From Spiribacter vilamensis (GTDB taxonomy: Bacteria; Pseudomonadota; Gammaproteobacteria; Nitrococcales; Nitrococcaceae): 64,000 bases of DNA. The notes below the pieces were generated by a model that worked only from the letters and a program-made list of their open reading frames with translations, was not told the origin of the DNA and searched no databases. This document shows, in pieces, positions 36,464 to 45,781 of the stretch. Positions within the stretch are counted from its first letter, which is position 1, and every line of letters starts with the position of its first letter. Where the stretch lies: contig NZ_SHLI01000001.1 in NCBI RefSeq assembly GCF_004217415.1, positions 558,001 through 622,000 of the forward strand. Reading direction: 5' to 3'. The translations under genes were made by a program, and so were the position numbers.

Positions 36464-37309
36464 CGTCCGGGTCAGCCCGATTTCCCAGTCCGGTGAGTAG
36501 CCGGTCGCGGCGTTCAGTGCGGGACTGGGGGCGAGCACGGCGCGCAGGGGCCGCGTCGCCGGGGTCGGATAGCTTGCGGTAGCAATCGGCTCCACCGCGG
36601 GTGCCTGTTCCAGGAGCCCCCGTTGGGTGGCCTCGCGGAAGATCATGCCGGCAAACTCGTACCAGCTAACGATTCGACCGCCAACGGCATGGTAAATGCC
36701 CCAGGGGAGGCTCGGCTCCGCGATCGATGTCGCCAGGTGCCGGATAACCGTTGCGATATCCCCTGCATAAGTGGGGCGGCCGTACTGGTCCGAAACCACC
36801 TGCAGCGCGTCGCGCTCGGCGCCCACGCGCAGCATTGTCTTGACGAAATTGCTGCCGAACTCACTGAACACCCAGCTGACCCGCAGGATCCAGTGGCGCT
36901 CGCAGAGCGTGGTAACGGCGAGCTCACCGGCGAGTTTGGTCCGGCCGTAGGTGTTGACGGGACAGGTGCCGGCATCGGGACCGTACTCGGCCTCGGCACT
37001 GCCATCGAAGACATAGTCGGTAGAGATGTGGATCAGGGGGACGCCGAGCTGCTCCGCTACCCGGGCCAGCGCCGCCGGCCCCTCGGCATTGATCCGCCAG
37101 GCCGTCGCCGGCTCGCTTTCGGCGCCGTCCACGTCCGTATAGGCGGCCGCGTTGATGATCAGGGACGGGGCGAGTGCCTGAACCGCCGGCCCAATCGTCG
37201 CCGCCTCCGCCAGATCCAGATCGACCCGGCCGCGGAAGACCGCCGAGGGTATCTGCTCGCGAAGGTGAGAGGCGAGCTGGCCCGAGGCACCGATCACCAG
37301 GATCGTCAT
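36446..37309 (-). CDS. rfbD: dTDP-4-dehydrorhamnose reductase
   Basis: About 287 residues starting MTILVIGASGQLA, with NADPH loop GASGQLASHL, NAAAYTDVDGAE, ISTDYVFDG and the catalytic TYGRTKLAGE. It makes dTDP-L-rhamnose in the last step of the Rml pathway. The start overlaps the rfbC stop in ATGA. A longer upstream start would lie inside rfbC. The cytoplasmic product feeds rhamnosyltransferases of the locus. Confidence 0.94.
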   Translation of the reverse strand: MTILVIGASGQLASHLREQIPSAVFRGRVDLDLAEAATIGPAVQALAPSLIINAAAYTDVDGAESEPATAWRINAEGPAALARVAEQLGVPLIHISTDYVFDGSAEAEYGPDAGTCPVNTYGRTKLAGELAVTTLCERHWILRVSWVFSEFGSNFVKTMLRVGAERDALQVVSDQYGRPTYAGDIATVIRHLATSIAEPSLPWGIYHAVGGRIVSWYEFAGMIFREATQRGLLEQAPAVEPIATASYPTPATRPLRAVLAPSPALNAATGYSPDWEIGLTRTLQALS

Positions 37310-37848
37310 CGGTCGGCCTTGATCTGCGCGAGCGTCGGCCATGCCCTGTCCTTGTCCGAGAGGACCGGGTCTGCGAGCGGCCAGTCGATGCCGACGGCCG
37401 AGTCGTCCCAGACCAGGCCGACCTCGTCATCCGGCACGTAGTAATCGGTGCACTTGTACTCGAAATCCGCCACGTCGGAGAGCACAAGGAAGCCGTGGGC
37501 ATAGCCCGGCGGTATCCAGAGCTGGCGCTGGTTGTCGTCGGAAAGGACCGCGCCGGTCCAGACGCCGAAATACGGCGACGCGGGGTCGATATCCACGCTC
37601 ACATCGAAGACCTCGCCGCGGGCGACGCGCACGAGCTTGCCCTGGGGGTAACGATGCTGGGCATGGAGTCCGCGAAGTACGCCGCGGGGCGAGCGGGAGT
37701 GGTTGTCCTGGACAAAGGGGAGGGTGATGCCGGCCGCCTCGCGATAGCGCTGGGCCTGGAAAGTCTCGAGGAAGAAACCCCGGGGGTCGCGAAAGACATC
37801 GGGCTCGATCAGCATCACCCCCGGCAGGCGGAGCTCCGTGACGATCAT
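37306..37848 (-). CDS. rfbC: dTDP-4-dehydrorhamnose 3,5-epimerase
   Basis: About 180 residues, the usual size, starting MIVTELRLPGV. The cupin fold has FRDPRGFFLETFQAQRY, the catalytic His in LRGLHAQH, and IPPGYAHGFLVLS with DYYVPDDEVGLVWDD. An upstream in-frame extension would fall inside rfbA and has no support. It is joined to rfbA and rfbD by ATGA overlaps on both sides. Confidence 0.95.
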   Translation of the reverse strand: MIVTELRLPGVMLIEPDVFRDPRGFFLETFQAQRYREAAGITLPFVQDNHSRSPRGVLRGLHAQHRYPQGKLVRVARGEVFDVSVDIDPASPYFGVWTGAVLSDDNQRQLWIPPGYAHGFLVLSDVADFEYKCTDYYVPDDEVGLVWDDSAVGIDWPLADPVLSDKDRAWPTLAQIKADR

Positions 37849-38723
37849 GCCTCCCGCTCCAGCAGGTCCATCAGGTAGCTGCCATACCCGCTTTTGATCA
37901 GTGGCTGCGCCAGCCGCTCGAGCTGGAGGCTGTCGATCCAGCCCTCGTTCCACGCGACTTCTTCCGGGCAGCCGACCTTCAGACCCTGGCGTTTCTCGAG
38001 GGTCTGGATGAACTGCCCGGCATCGAGCAGCGAGTCGTGAGTGCCGGTATCGAGCCATGCCATACCGCGCGCCATTCGCTCGACATGCAGCGCATCGTCC
38101 GCCAGGTACTGATTGTTGAGATCGGTAATCTCGAGCTCGCCACGCTCGGAGGGTGTCAGCGTCCGGGCCCGCCTGGCGGCGTCGCCGTCGTAGAAATAGA
38201 GTCCGGTGACGGCGAAACGGCTGGATGGTCGGGATGGTTTTTCCTCGATGGCCAGGGCATGGCCGCGGGCATCGAAATCGACCACGCCGAAGGCCTGCGG
38301 GTTGACCACCGGATAGGCGAATACGGTGGCGCCATGCTCCCGCGCCGCTGCCGAGCGAAGGAGGCCGGTCAGGCCGCTGCCGAAGAACAGGTTATCGCCG
38401 AGTATCAGCGCACAGGGCTGTCCGGCGAGGAAATCCTCGCCGATGACGAGCGCCTGGGCCAGCCCTTCCGGCCGCGGCTGGATCGCGTACTCGATCTGCA
38501 TGCCCCACTGCGACCCGTCGCCGAGGATCTGCCGGAACCGGTCGATGTCGTCGGGGGTGGAGATCACCAGCACCTCGCGGATGCCGGTGAGCATGAGCGT
38601 GCTGAGCGGATAGTAGATCATGGGCTTGTCGTAGATCGGCAACAGCTGTTTACACACACCCAATGTCACCGGGTGCAGCCGGGTGCCGGCCCCGCCGGCG
38701 AGAATAATGCCGCGTCGTTTCAT
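37845..38723 (-). CDS. rfbA: Glucose-1-phosphate thymidylyltransferase
   Basis: 292 residues. GGAGTRLHPVTLGVCKQLLP is the nucleotide-binding signature, with KPMIYYPLSTLML, LGDNLFFG holding the metal-binding Asp, and a C-terminal YLMDLLERE helix. It makes dTDP-glucose from dTTP and glucose-1-phosphate. First gene of the rfbACD unit, divergent from the exosortase gene. The 4,6-dehydratase gene rfbB is absent from the window and must be elsewhere for the pathway to work. Confidence 0.96.
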   Translation of the reverse strand: MKRRGIILAGGAGTRLHPVTLGVCKQLLPIYDKPMIYYPLSTLMLTGIREVLVISTPDDIDRFRQILGDGSQWGMQIEYAIQPRPEGLAQALVIGEDFLAGQPCALILGDNLFFGSGLTGLLRSAAAREHGATVFAYPVVNPQAFGVVDFDARGHALAIEEKPSRPSSRFAVTGLYFYDGDAARRARTLTPSERGELEITDLNNQYLADDALHVERMARGMAWLDTGTHDSLLDAGQFIQTLEKRQGLKVGCPEEVAWNEGWIDSLQLERLAQPLIKSGYGSYLMDLLEREA

Positions 38724-38836
38724 CGCCCTGTCCGCTGGCCGTCGCTCGAAAAAATAGGTGATGCCAGTAATACCGCTTATTCCAATGAAAGGCTATCCAT
38801 AGTAGAAGAGAGGTTACCGATCATCAAAAGGAGCTG

Positions 38837-40411
38837 ATGAGATTGGTTAAAGCGGTCATGGCGGCGGAACGGGCCAATGCGCTATCGCGTTTTTTCAGGC
38901 GCGTAGTTGCCCATCTTTCATCTTACTGGGTCGCCTGGCTGGCTCTGGCGGTGACTGCCGTTGCGATGGCGGTCGGCCTCGAGACCGGATTCGAACGCCT
39001 CTACGAGCGCTGGCGGTTTTCCTACAACCACAGTTTTCTGGTCTTTCCCATGGCGGCGTGGCTGGCCTGGGTCATGCTGTCGCGGGTGCCCGTCACCCGC
39101 GTCGCTCCCTCGGTGGTCGGCATTGTCGGCCTTGCACTGTCTCTCGGGATCTACGCGCTGTTCGAGGCGCTCGATTTCACGCTGGGAATGCAGATGGCCG
39201 TGCCCCTGGTTGTATTCGCGGCGGTTGCCGGACTGCTCGGTCTCTCCGTCGCCGCCGTCATGATGGTGCCCGTCGGGTTTCTCTACTTCACGGTGCCCGT
39301 CTGGGACCTTTCCACCGGCATCCTCCAGGATATCTCGACGGCGATGGTCTCGGCGCTGCTTCGCCTGAGCGATGTCACCGCACATATCGATCTCTACTAC
39401 ATTACGATCCCTTCCGGGACTTTCGAGATCGAGAAGGGCTGTGCCGGACTGCAGTATGTCATCGTCGGGCTGATTCTCACCGTCTTCTACGCCATGGTCT
39501 GGCTCCAGCGCTGGCGGACACGCATCCTGCTCGTGGCGGTGGCCGTCGTATTCACCATGATCGCCAACTGGATCCGGATCTATACGTTGATCCTGATCGG
39601 TCACTGGTCGCAGATGCAGCACTACCTCATCCAGGTAAGCCACGATGAGTATGGCTGGCTGGTGTTCATCGTCGCCATGGCGCCCGTCCTGTGGCTTGCC
39701 CGTCGACTCGAGACGCGCGAGCCAGAGACCGCCATGCCGCGGGCAGAAAATCCACCCGCGCGCGCATCCGTGAAAGCCTTTGTCGTTGCAGGAGGGGTGG
39801 TTGCCGCCCTGACCGCCGCGCCGGCGCTGACGGATGCCGGGCCCGAGGCACCCCCGACACCACGCGACATAAGCGCGATCACGGCGCCGGGTGGAGAGTG
39901 GCATGAAAGTGCAGCAACGCCGGCCTGGTCACCGCAATTCCATGCCCCGCACATGCAGGCACGATCCGCATTCCGCGCGCCCGGGGAAAACCAGGTCGAT
40001 GTCTACATCGCGCGCTATCTTGGCAAGCAACCCGACTCCAAGCTGCTTGCGTCACGCAATGAACTCGCCCCGAACTGGCGGACATTGAGAAGCGAGATGC
40101 ACGAGATCGGCATCGGTAATGACCGGCGCGCGGTTCGGGCCATGCATCTCGAATCGAGGGGTGATCAGCGCCTGCTCTGGAGTTGGTATGTGATCGGCGG
40201 ATACTCAACGGGCGAGGCCGTCCGGGCGAAGATGCTCGAGATCCCCGCGCTGCTCGGGGGACGGCGCGATGGTGCGGTCATCGCGGTTTCCGCGGCCTGC
40301 GAAGGCGATTGCGACAACGCTAAGCGCAGTATGACAGGTTTTTTTGAAACACACGGTCAGCAGATCGAGGCAGTCGCCCGTGGCGCTGCCGATTCGGATG
40401 GGCGGATATGA
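38837..40411 (+). CDS. xrtA: Exosortase A fused to an EpsI-type domain
   Basis: 524 residues. About eight transmembrane helices (1-295) contain the exosortase triad: Cys202 in EKGCAGLQYV, Arg near 247 in NWIRIYTL, and His near 269 in VSHDEYGW. From about 305 a further helix is followed by a periplasmic EpsI/DUF3485-type domain (GWHES-like GGEWHESA, VDVYIARYLGKQ, VRAMHLES, LLWSWYVIGG). The enzyme cleaves PEP-CTERM tails and probably links the proteins to EPS. It is the landmark that defines the surrounding locus. It overlaps the aminotransferase gene by 4 bp. Confidence 0.93.
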   Translation: MRLVKAVMAAERANALSRFFRRVVAHLSSYWVAWLALAVTAVAMAVGLETGFERLYERWRFSYNHSFLVFPMAAWLAWVMLSRVPVTRVAPSVVGIVGLALSLGIYALFEALDFTLGMQMAVPLVVFAAVAGLLGLSVAAVMMVPVGFLYFTVPVWDLSTGILQDISTAMVSALLRLSDVTAHIDLYYITIPSGTFEIEKGCAGLQYVIVGLILTVFYAMVWLQRWRTRILLVAVAVVFTMIANWIRIYTLILIGHWSQMQHYLIQVSHDEYGWLVFIVAMAPVLWLARRLETREPETAMPRAENPPARASVKAFVVAGGVVAALTAAPALTDAGPEAPPTPRDISAITAPGGEWHESAATPAWSPQFHAPHMQARSAFRAPGENQVDVYIARYLGKQPDSKLLASRNELAPNWRTLRSEMHEIGIGNDRRAVRAMHLESRGDQRLLWSWYVIGGYSTGEAVRAKMLEIPALLGGRRDGAVIAVSAACEGDCDNAKRSMTGFFETHGQQIEAVARGAADSDGRI

Positions 40412-41583
40412 CGCGTAGCAAGGATGAGTTTCTCCCGTTCGGGGCACCCTACATCGGTGAGGAAGAGATCGACGAAGTCGTGGCGTGCCTGCGCAGCGGC
40501 TGGATCGGCAAGGGACCGCGCGTGGATCGACTGGAACGGGATTTCGCCGCGTACCGGCGGACCGCCCGTGCGGTCGCCGTGAGCTCGTGCACGGCGGCGC
40601 TTCACCTGAGCCTCCTGTCGATTGGCCTGAAACCCGGCGACGAGGTCATCACCTCGCCGATGACGTTCTGTGCGACCGTCAACGCCATTATCCACGCCGG
40701 CTTGACGCCCGTTCTCGCGGATGTCGATCCGGTGACGCAGAACATCGATCCGCAGTGTGTCGAAGACTGCATCACCTCACGCACGCGGGCGATCCTGCCC
40801 GTCCATCTCGCCGGTCGTCCCTGCGACATGGATGCACTGGTTGCCATCGCGCAGCGGCATGACCTGGAGATTATCGAGGACTGTGCCCATGCCACCGAGG
40901 CGGAGTTCCGCGGGCAGCCGCTGGGGACCTTCGGGGCGTTCGGTTGCTTCAGCTTCTACGTCACGAAGAACATGACGACGGCCGAGGGCGGCATGGTGCT
41001 TGCGCGGGATACGGCGGGCCAGGAGCGCGTCAAGATGCTATCGCTGCAAGGCCTCAGCCGTGATGCCTGGAATCGCTTCAGCAGTGATGGCTACAAGCAC
41101 TACGAGGTCGTGGACTGCGGCTTCAAATACAACATGACCGATCTCCAGGCAGCGATCGGTATCCACCAGCTGCATCGGCTCGAGGCCAACTGGCACCGCC
41201 GCGTTGCCCTCTGGGACCGCTATCGGCAGGCCCTGTCGGAGGTCCCCGTGGGGCTCCCTGCTCCCCCGGCGTACAACACCCGACACGCGCGTCATCTGTT
41301 TACCCTCCAGGTCGATCCGGACCATTGCGGCATGGATCGCGATGCGTTCATGCGAGGGATGAACGCTCGACACATCGGCCTCGGAATTCACTATGCAGGC
41401 CTGCCGGACCAGCCCTACTACCAGCGCCAGTTCGGCTGGGATCCGGCGGACTTCCCGCACGCCACGCGCATCTCGCGGCAGACGGTCAGCCTGCCGTTCT
41501 CGGTGCGGTTGTCCGACGAGGATGCCAACGACGTCGTCGAAGCGGTCACCGCAACCATCCGCTCGTCCACCGTTTCCGGCTGA
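40408..41583 (+). CDS. DegT/DnrJ/EryC1/StrS sugar aminotransferase
   Basis: 391 residues of the PLP-dependent fold type I sugar aminotransferases. Landmarks: SGWIGKGPRV, SSCTAALHLSL cofactor phosphate loop, EDCAHATEAE with the PLP-ring Asp, and the Schiff-base Lys near 187 in FYVTKNMTTAEGG. GFKYNMTDLQAAIG follows. It puts an amino group on a nucleotide-linked 4- or 3-keto sugar, giving an amino sugar for the EPS repeat, possibly acetylated later by the GNAT gene at 57.0 kb. The start overlaps the exosortase stop. Confidence 0.93.
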   Translation: MTRSKDEFLPFGAPYIGEEEIDEVVACLRSGWIGKGPRVDRLERDFAAYRRTARAVAVSSCTAALHLSLLSIGLKPGDEVITSPMTFCATVNAIIHAGLTPVLADVDPVTQNIDPQCVEDCITSRTRAILPVHLAGRPCDMDALVAIAQRHDLEIIEDCAHATEAEFRGQPLGTFGAFGCFSFYVTKNMTTAEGGMVLARDTAGQERVKMLSLQGLSRDAWNRFSSDGYKHYEVVDCGFKYNMTDLQAAIGIHQLHRLEANWHRRVALWDRYRQALSEVPVGLPAPPAYNTRHARHLFTLQVDPDHCGMDRDAFMRGMNARHIGLGIHYAGLPDQPYYQRQFGWDPADFPHATRISRQTVSLPFSVRLSDEDANDVVEAVTATIRSSTVSG

Positions 41584-41589
41584 GCGGTC

Positions 41590-42774
41590 ATGGTGGAGCA
41601 CGCAACCCGGCCCACCACCGATGTGATCGTGAATACGGCCTCCTGGCTACCGCTGACCGAGCGCTGGATTTACACACAGGTTGCGTACCTGCCTTCATCG
41701 ATTCGCTCGCACGTCGTATGCCGTAGTACCCGTGATGCAGACCAGGTACCGGTGCCCCGGCTCAACAGTTACGACGCGCTGACACCGGGGGAGAAATGCC
41801 GTGTGCTTTATCGTGGCGGCCGACGCCTGGGAGGCCACCTGCGCCGTCGTACCGCGTTAATAGCCCATGTTGCCGAACAGACCGGGGCCGGCATCGTGCA
41901 TTCGCACTTCGGCTACGCCGGTTACATGGTCGCGAGCGCGGTCAACCGCCTTGGCCTTCGTCACATCGTGACGTTCTATGGTGTCGACATGAGCGCGCTG
42001 CCTCAGGCTGATCCGCGCTGGCACGATCGTTACAGCGAGCTGTTCGGACTCGCCGATCGCGTGCTTTGCGAAGGCGAGCACATGGCGGGGTGCCTGGCCG
42101 ACCTGGGCTGTCCCGCGGAAAAGCTCCGCGTGCACCACCTGGGTGTCGATACCGGCGCGCTCGAGTTCCGGCCGAGACAGCGGCAACCGGACGAACCATT
42201 GCGCGTGCTCATGGCCGCGTCGTTCCGGGAGAAAAAGGGCCTGACCTACGGCATCCGGGCGCTCGCGCTGCTGGCCGAGCGAGTACCGGTGGAACTTACG
42301 CTTATCGGCGACGCCGGCAGCCATCCGAAATCGGTGGCGGAAAAGCACCGAATCGAGGCAGTCCTGGCCGAGACCGGCCTGATGGACCGGACACGGCTTC
42401 TTGGCTATCAGCCCTACGCACGACTGCTAAAAGAAAGCGATGCGCATCATGTCTTTCTCTCGCCGAGCGTTACCGCCAGCGACGGAGATACCGAAGGCGG
42501 TGCACCGGTGACGCTGATTGAAATGGCCGCGATCGGCATACCGATTGTCAGCAGCCGACACGCCGATATTCCCGGCGTCGTGGAAGACGGGGTCGGAGGT
42601 CTGCTGGCGGACGAAGGTGACGTGAAAGGCCTGGCCGCCTGCCTGGCGCGATTCGTGGACGAGCCGGCACTCTCGTGGGAGCTGACGGCCGCGGCTCGGC
42701 GGCATGTCGAGCAGTCCTTCGATGCATCGGCGCAGGGGCGTGCGCTCGCCGCGGTTTATAGCGAATTTGCATAG
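41590..42774 (+). CDS. GT4-type glycosyltransferase
   Basis: 394 residues with a GT-B fold. The N-terminal domain has VHSHFGYAGYMVASAVNRLG and TFYGVDMS. The C-terminal nucleotide-sugar domain has VLMAASFREKKGLTYGIRAL, LLGYQPYARLL and the EGGAPVTLIEMAAIGIPIVSS signature with its E-x7-E-like pair. It adds one sugar of the repeat unit at the cytoplasmic face. Donor and acceptor are not predictable. The gap to the aminotransferase gene is 6 bp. Confidence 0.9.
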   Translation: MVEHATRPTTDVIVNTASWLPLTERWIYTQVAYLPSSIRSHVVCRSTRDADQVPVPRLNSYDALTPGEKCRVLYRGGRRLGGHLRRRTALIAHVAEQTGAGIVHSHFGYAGYMVASAVNRLGLRHIVTFYGVDMSALPQADPRWHDRYSELFGLADRVLCEGEHMAGCLADLGCPAEKLRVHHLGVDTGALEFRPRQRQPDEPLRVLMAASFREKKGLTYGIRALALLAERVPVELTLIGDAGSHPKSVAEKHRIEAVLAETGLMDRTRLLGYQPYARLLKESDAHHVFLSPSVTASDGDTEGGAPVTLIEMAAIGIPIVSSRHADIPGVVEDGVGGLLADEGDVKGLAACLARFVDEPALSWELTAAARRHVEQSFDASAQGRALAAVYSEFA

Positions 42775-42792
42775 CAGGTACCAGAGAGAATC

Positions 42793-43680
42793 ATGCGATG
42801 CTCGGTCATCATTCCATGCCACAACAACGCCGGTACGATCGCCGGAGCACTTGAAAGTGTCCGGATGCAGGCTTATCCGGCGACGGAGATCATCGTGATT
42901 GACGATGCCTCCGATGATGACAGTGCAGCAATCGCGGCCGCGACGGGCATCCCGGACCGGATCCTGCGGGTTGAACACCGAAATGCTGCCGCGGCCCGCA
43001 ACGCTGGCATTGCGCAGGCGTCATGCGAGTGGGTTGCCTTCCTTGATGCGGATAACCACTGGCTCCTCGATCATCTGGCAACAGCGCGTGTCCTGCTTGA
43101 AGCAGGAAATGACGGCGTTTTCTACGCGTCACCGCTCGCCGCCGGGCAGCAAGCCCGTGATGGCTTTGGGGTAATGCGATCAGGTCACCCCTTAAAGCAG
43201 GCGGCAACCGGCCTCGATAGAGATACGTTCCTTGACTGGCGGTTGCGATGGGGCTGGGGCTTTCCGACCACGGGGATCGTGATCTCACGATCAATCCTTC
43301 AGGAGATCGGCGGCTTCGACGTCACGCAGATCAAGCGACACGACTTTGAGCTGGTGATGCGGGCGATTTGCCATGCCACCTGGTGCGCCACTCCTATCGC
43401 GACCTGGTGGTCGCATCCGCCTCGGCCGGGAGATATTTCAGCCGATCCCGTGGATTGTGCGTTTTACGCGTTTCGTGCTGTTCAGCGGAACGAGGCGCGA
43501 TATTCCGGGCGGCGATTCTCCCGCCTTCTTTCCCGTAGTGCCTATCGTGCAGCGCTCACCGCTTACCGGCATGGCGATCGTCAATCCGTGAGCAACGCAG
43601 TCGGCGATGGAAAGCGATACCTTAAAACCCATCAGCTAGCGAGACTATCGCTGGTGACTCTGAGTAATTGGTTCAAATGA
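42793..43680 (+). CDS. GT2-family glycosyltransferase
   Basis: 295 residues, GT-A fold: CSVIIPCHNNAGTIAGALES, VIDDASDDDS (first catalytic Asp region), NAAAARNAGI and the DxD-like FLDADNHW. A hydrophobic C-terminal anchor is absent, so it is a peripheral inner-membrane enzyme. The donor is unknown. It is preceded by GAGAG and its stop overlaps the next gene in ATGA. Confidence 0.9.
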   Translation: MRCSVIIPCHNNAGTIAGALESVRMQAYPATEIIVIDDASDDDSAAIAAATGIPDRILRVEHRNAAAARNAGIAQASCEWVAFLDADNHWLLDHLATARVLLEAGNDGVFYASPLAAGQQARDGFGVMRSGHPLKQAATGLDRDTFLDWRLRWGWGFPTTGIVISRSILQEIGGFDVTQIKRHDFELVMRAICHATWCATPIATWWSHPPRPGDISADPVDCAFYAFRAVQRNEARYSGRRFSRLLSRSAYRAALTAYRHGDRQSVSNAVGDGKRYLKTHQLARLSLVTLSNWFK

Positions 43681-44525
43681 GCTCTCGTATGCACGATATC
43701 CTGATGATTACCTATAACCGGCCGGTATTCACGCGATTGGCGCTCGAGCAGCTCCTCAGAACGTGCGATGACCAGATGCGGGTCTGGCTCTGGCATAACG
43801 GGACCGACCCCGAAACGCTCGCTGTGGTGCATGACCTCAAGGATCACCCAAGTGTGCATTCTCTCCAAGTGTGCGAGGAGAATAAAAAGCTCCGCGAGCC
43901 AACTAACTGGTTCTGGGCCAACGCCGATGGAGATTATCTCTCGAAGGTTGATGATGACTGCCTGCTGCCCGAGGGCTGGGGAGCGTCGCTCAGGCACGCC
44001 CTTGACGATGCCCCCTCGCTAGGCCTTGTGGCCTGTTGGCGATTCTATGACGAAGATTTCCTGCCAGAAGCAGCCGAGCCCAAAATAAAGGAGCTTCCAG
44101 GCGGCCACCGTCTAATGACACACCACCATGTTCAGGGCAGCGGCTATGTGATGAAGCGGGCAGTCTTAGATGAAGCAGGCCCGATCCGCGACACCGAGTC
44201 TTTTACCCATTATTGCTGGCGTGTCGCGGCTAGTGGATGGGATGTGGGCTGGTATTTCCCTTTCATTCATGAAGAGCACATGGATGATGCCCGTTCCGCT
44301 TATTACCCGTATCACTCGGACGAAGCATTCCTGGCCAAGCGCCCTTTAACCGCCATTAGTAAAAACATCACCTCGCTGGCGGAATGGCGTGCCCGGAGTC
44401 ATCGGCAGGCGAGGATTCTGCAGACCGATACGACACCGGCCCGCAACCTCATTGGCTGGCGCGGGCTGGTAAGGCGTTTAACCATACGACTGCGTCAGCG
44501 AATCCGCCGTCCCGGCATGACTTAA
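43677..44525 (+). CDS. GT-A glycosyltransferase of the GT2-like group
   Basis: About 282 residues starting MSSRMHDILMITYNRP. TYNRPVFTRLALEQLL and the metal-binding SKVDDDCLLP identify a GT-A enzyme, and the later HHVQGSGYVMKRAV and HEEHMDD hold conserved acceptor-site residues. ATG 43677 gives an ATGA overlap with the previous gene. From here the sequence looks more AT-rich than the flanking EPS genes, as if the next three genes had another source. Confidence 0.82.
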   Translation: MSSRMHDILMITYNRPVFTRLALEQLLRTCDDQMRVWLWHNGTDPETLAVVHDLKDHPSVHSLQVCEENKKLREPTNWFWANADGDYLSKVDDDCLLPEGWGASLRHALDDAPSLGLVACWRFYDEDFLPEAAEPKIKELPGGHRLMTHHHVQGSGYVMKRAVLDEAGPIRDTESFTHYCWRVAASGWDVGWYFPFIHEEHMDDARSAYYPYHSDEAFLAKRPLTAISKNITSLAEWRARSHRQARILQTDTTPARNLIGWRGLVRRLTIRLRQRIRRPGMT

Positions 44526-44537
44526 GGGCGGTTTCCA

Positions 44538-45761
44538 ATGGGTGTGCTTTTCATTGCGCCGAGATTAACCGCCGCCTCCCAACTCTGGATGCGACGAATG
44601 GTCGATATGGTTGGGGAAGATATCTCGCTTCTTGTTGATATCGAGGAATTACCGGAAGCTTATACGTCACGTTTCGAGACGTTGATACTGAACCGGATCG
44701 GGGGGAAGTGGCCAGGTCCATCAGACCGCTTACGCAAGCGCTGTGAGACTTATAAGCACTCACGAATACTGGCGAATGCAGTCGCGCGGGCTGACGTTGA
44801 TTGCGTCTTTGTCCACTTTCTCGTCTATGCCGTTCGCTATCGGGAAGTCTGGAGTGCCACTGAAAAGCCTGTCTTTGTACATTGCCACGGCTGGGATGTT
44901 AGCTGGGATTTACAGCGCGCACGACCCGGTATAACGGGACGTACTCACGTCCATCCACCGGGGTATCAGAAAGCCGCCCTAACACTACCCGACAACGTCA
45001 AGTTTATTGCCAATTCTAAAACAACGGCCACTTCCATCGCACGGATCGGCGTCAAGCCTGATCGCATCGCCATGAAATACCTGGGAGTGCCGTGTGAGGA
45101 CGAAACACCGGAAAAACTGGTCGCTACATCTGATCCATCGAAGCCGCTGAGAATCCTTTATCTGGGCCGTTTTATTGACTGTAAAGGTCCGGATACGACC
45201 ATCCGAGCTTTCGCCCGAGCTCGTGAAAAGGGGCTTGAGGCGATACTGGTCATGGCGGGGGACGGTCCGTTGAAAACGGTCTGCGAACAACTTGTCGAGA
45301 TATTGGGGCTCGAGTCGTACGTCTATCTGCCCGGTTCTGTGACTGCCGCAGAGGGTGAACAGCTCCGAGAGCAGTCGGACATCTTTACGGCACATAATCA
45401 AACGGGCGGTAATAGTCGTCAAACCGAGGCACTTGGCGTTGCATTCCTTGAGGCAATGGCGGTTGGTCTGCCGGTGGTAACCGGCCGAAGCGGATCCCTC
45501 CCGGAAATAGTCGAAGACGGCATATCAGGCATCCTTTTCGAGCCGGGGGATATCGAGGCGCATGCCGATGCACTTACAGAGCTGGCTCATGACCGGGAGC
45601 TTCGTCGCCGACTCGGGCTGGCCGGCTATCGTCGAATAAGAAAGGATTTTTCGCTTGGTAGAGAGCGCCATTCACTTCGGGTTTTGCTAGGTCTGGAGCT
45701 TGAGCCGGAACTGTCGCGGCAGATCGAGTCGAGGCCGGGTCCCGAGGTTTTCAACCAGTAG
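44538..45761 (+). CDS. GT4-type glycosyltransferase
   Basis: 407 residues, GT-B fold. The N-terminal half has HCHGWDVSWD and FIANSKTTATSIARIG. The C-terminal half has LRILYLGRFIDCKGPDTTIRAF, the diphosphate-binding DIFTAHNQTGGNSRQTEALG and VAFLEAMAVGLPVVTGRSG. This is the colanic-acid-type arrangement of GT4 enzymes. It adds a sugar to the repeat unit. It follows the previous glycosyltransferase by 12 bp. Confidence 0.9.
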   Translation: MGVLFIAPRLTAASQLWMRRMVDMVGEDISLLVDIEELPEAYTSRFETLILNRIGGKWPGPSDRLRKRCETYKHSRILANAVARADVDCVFVHFLVYAVRYREVWSATEKPVFVHCHGWDVSWDLQRARPGITGRTHVHPPGYQKAALTLPDNVKFIANSKTTATSIARIGVKPDRIAMKYLGVPCEDETPEKLVATSDPSKPLRILYLGRFIDCKGPDTTIRAFARAREKGLEAILVMAGDGPLKTVCEQLVEILGLESYVYLPGSVTAAEGEQLREQSDIFTAHNQTGGNSRQTEALGVAFLEAMAVGLPVVTGRSGSLPEIVEDGISGILFEPGDIEAHADALTELAHDRELRRRLGLAGYRRIRKDFSLGRERHSLRVLLGLELEPELSRQIESRPGPEVFNQ

Positions 45762-45781
45762 GCATATGGGTTTTCTGATAA

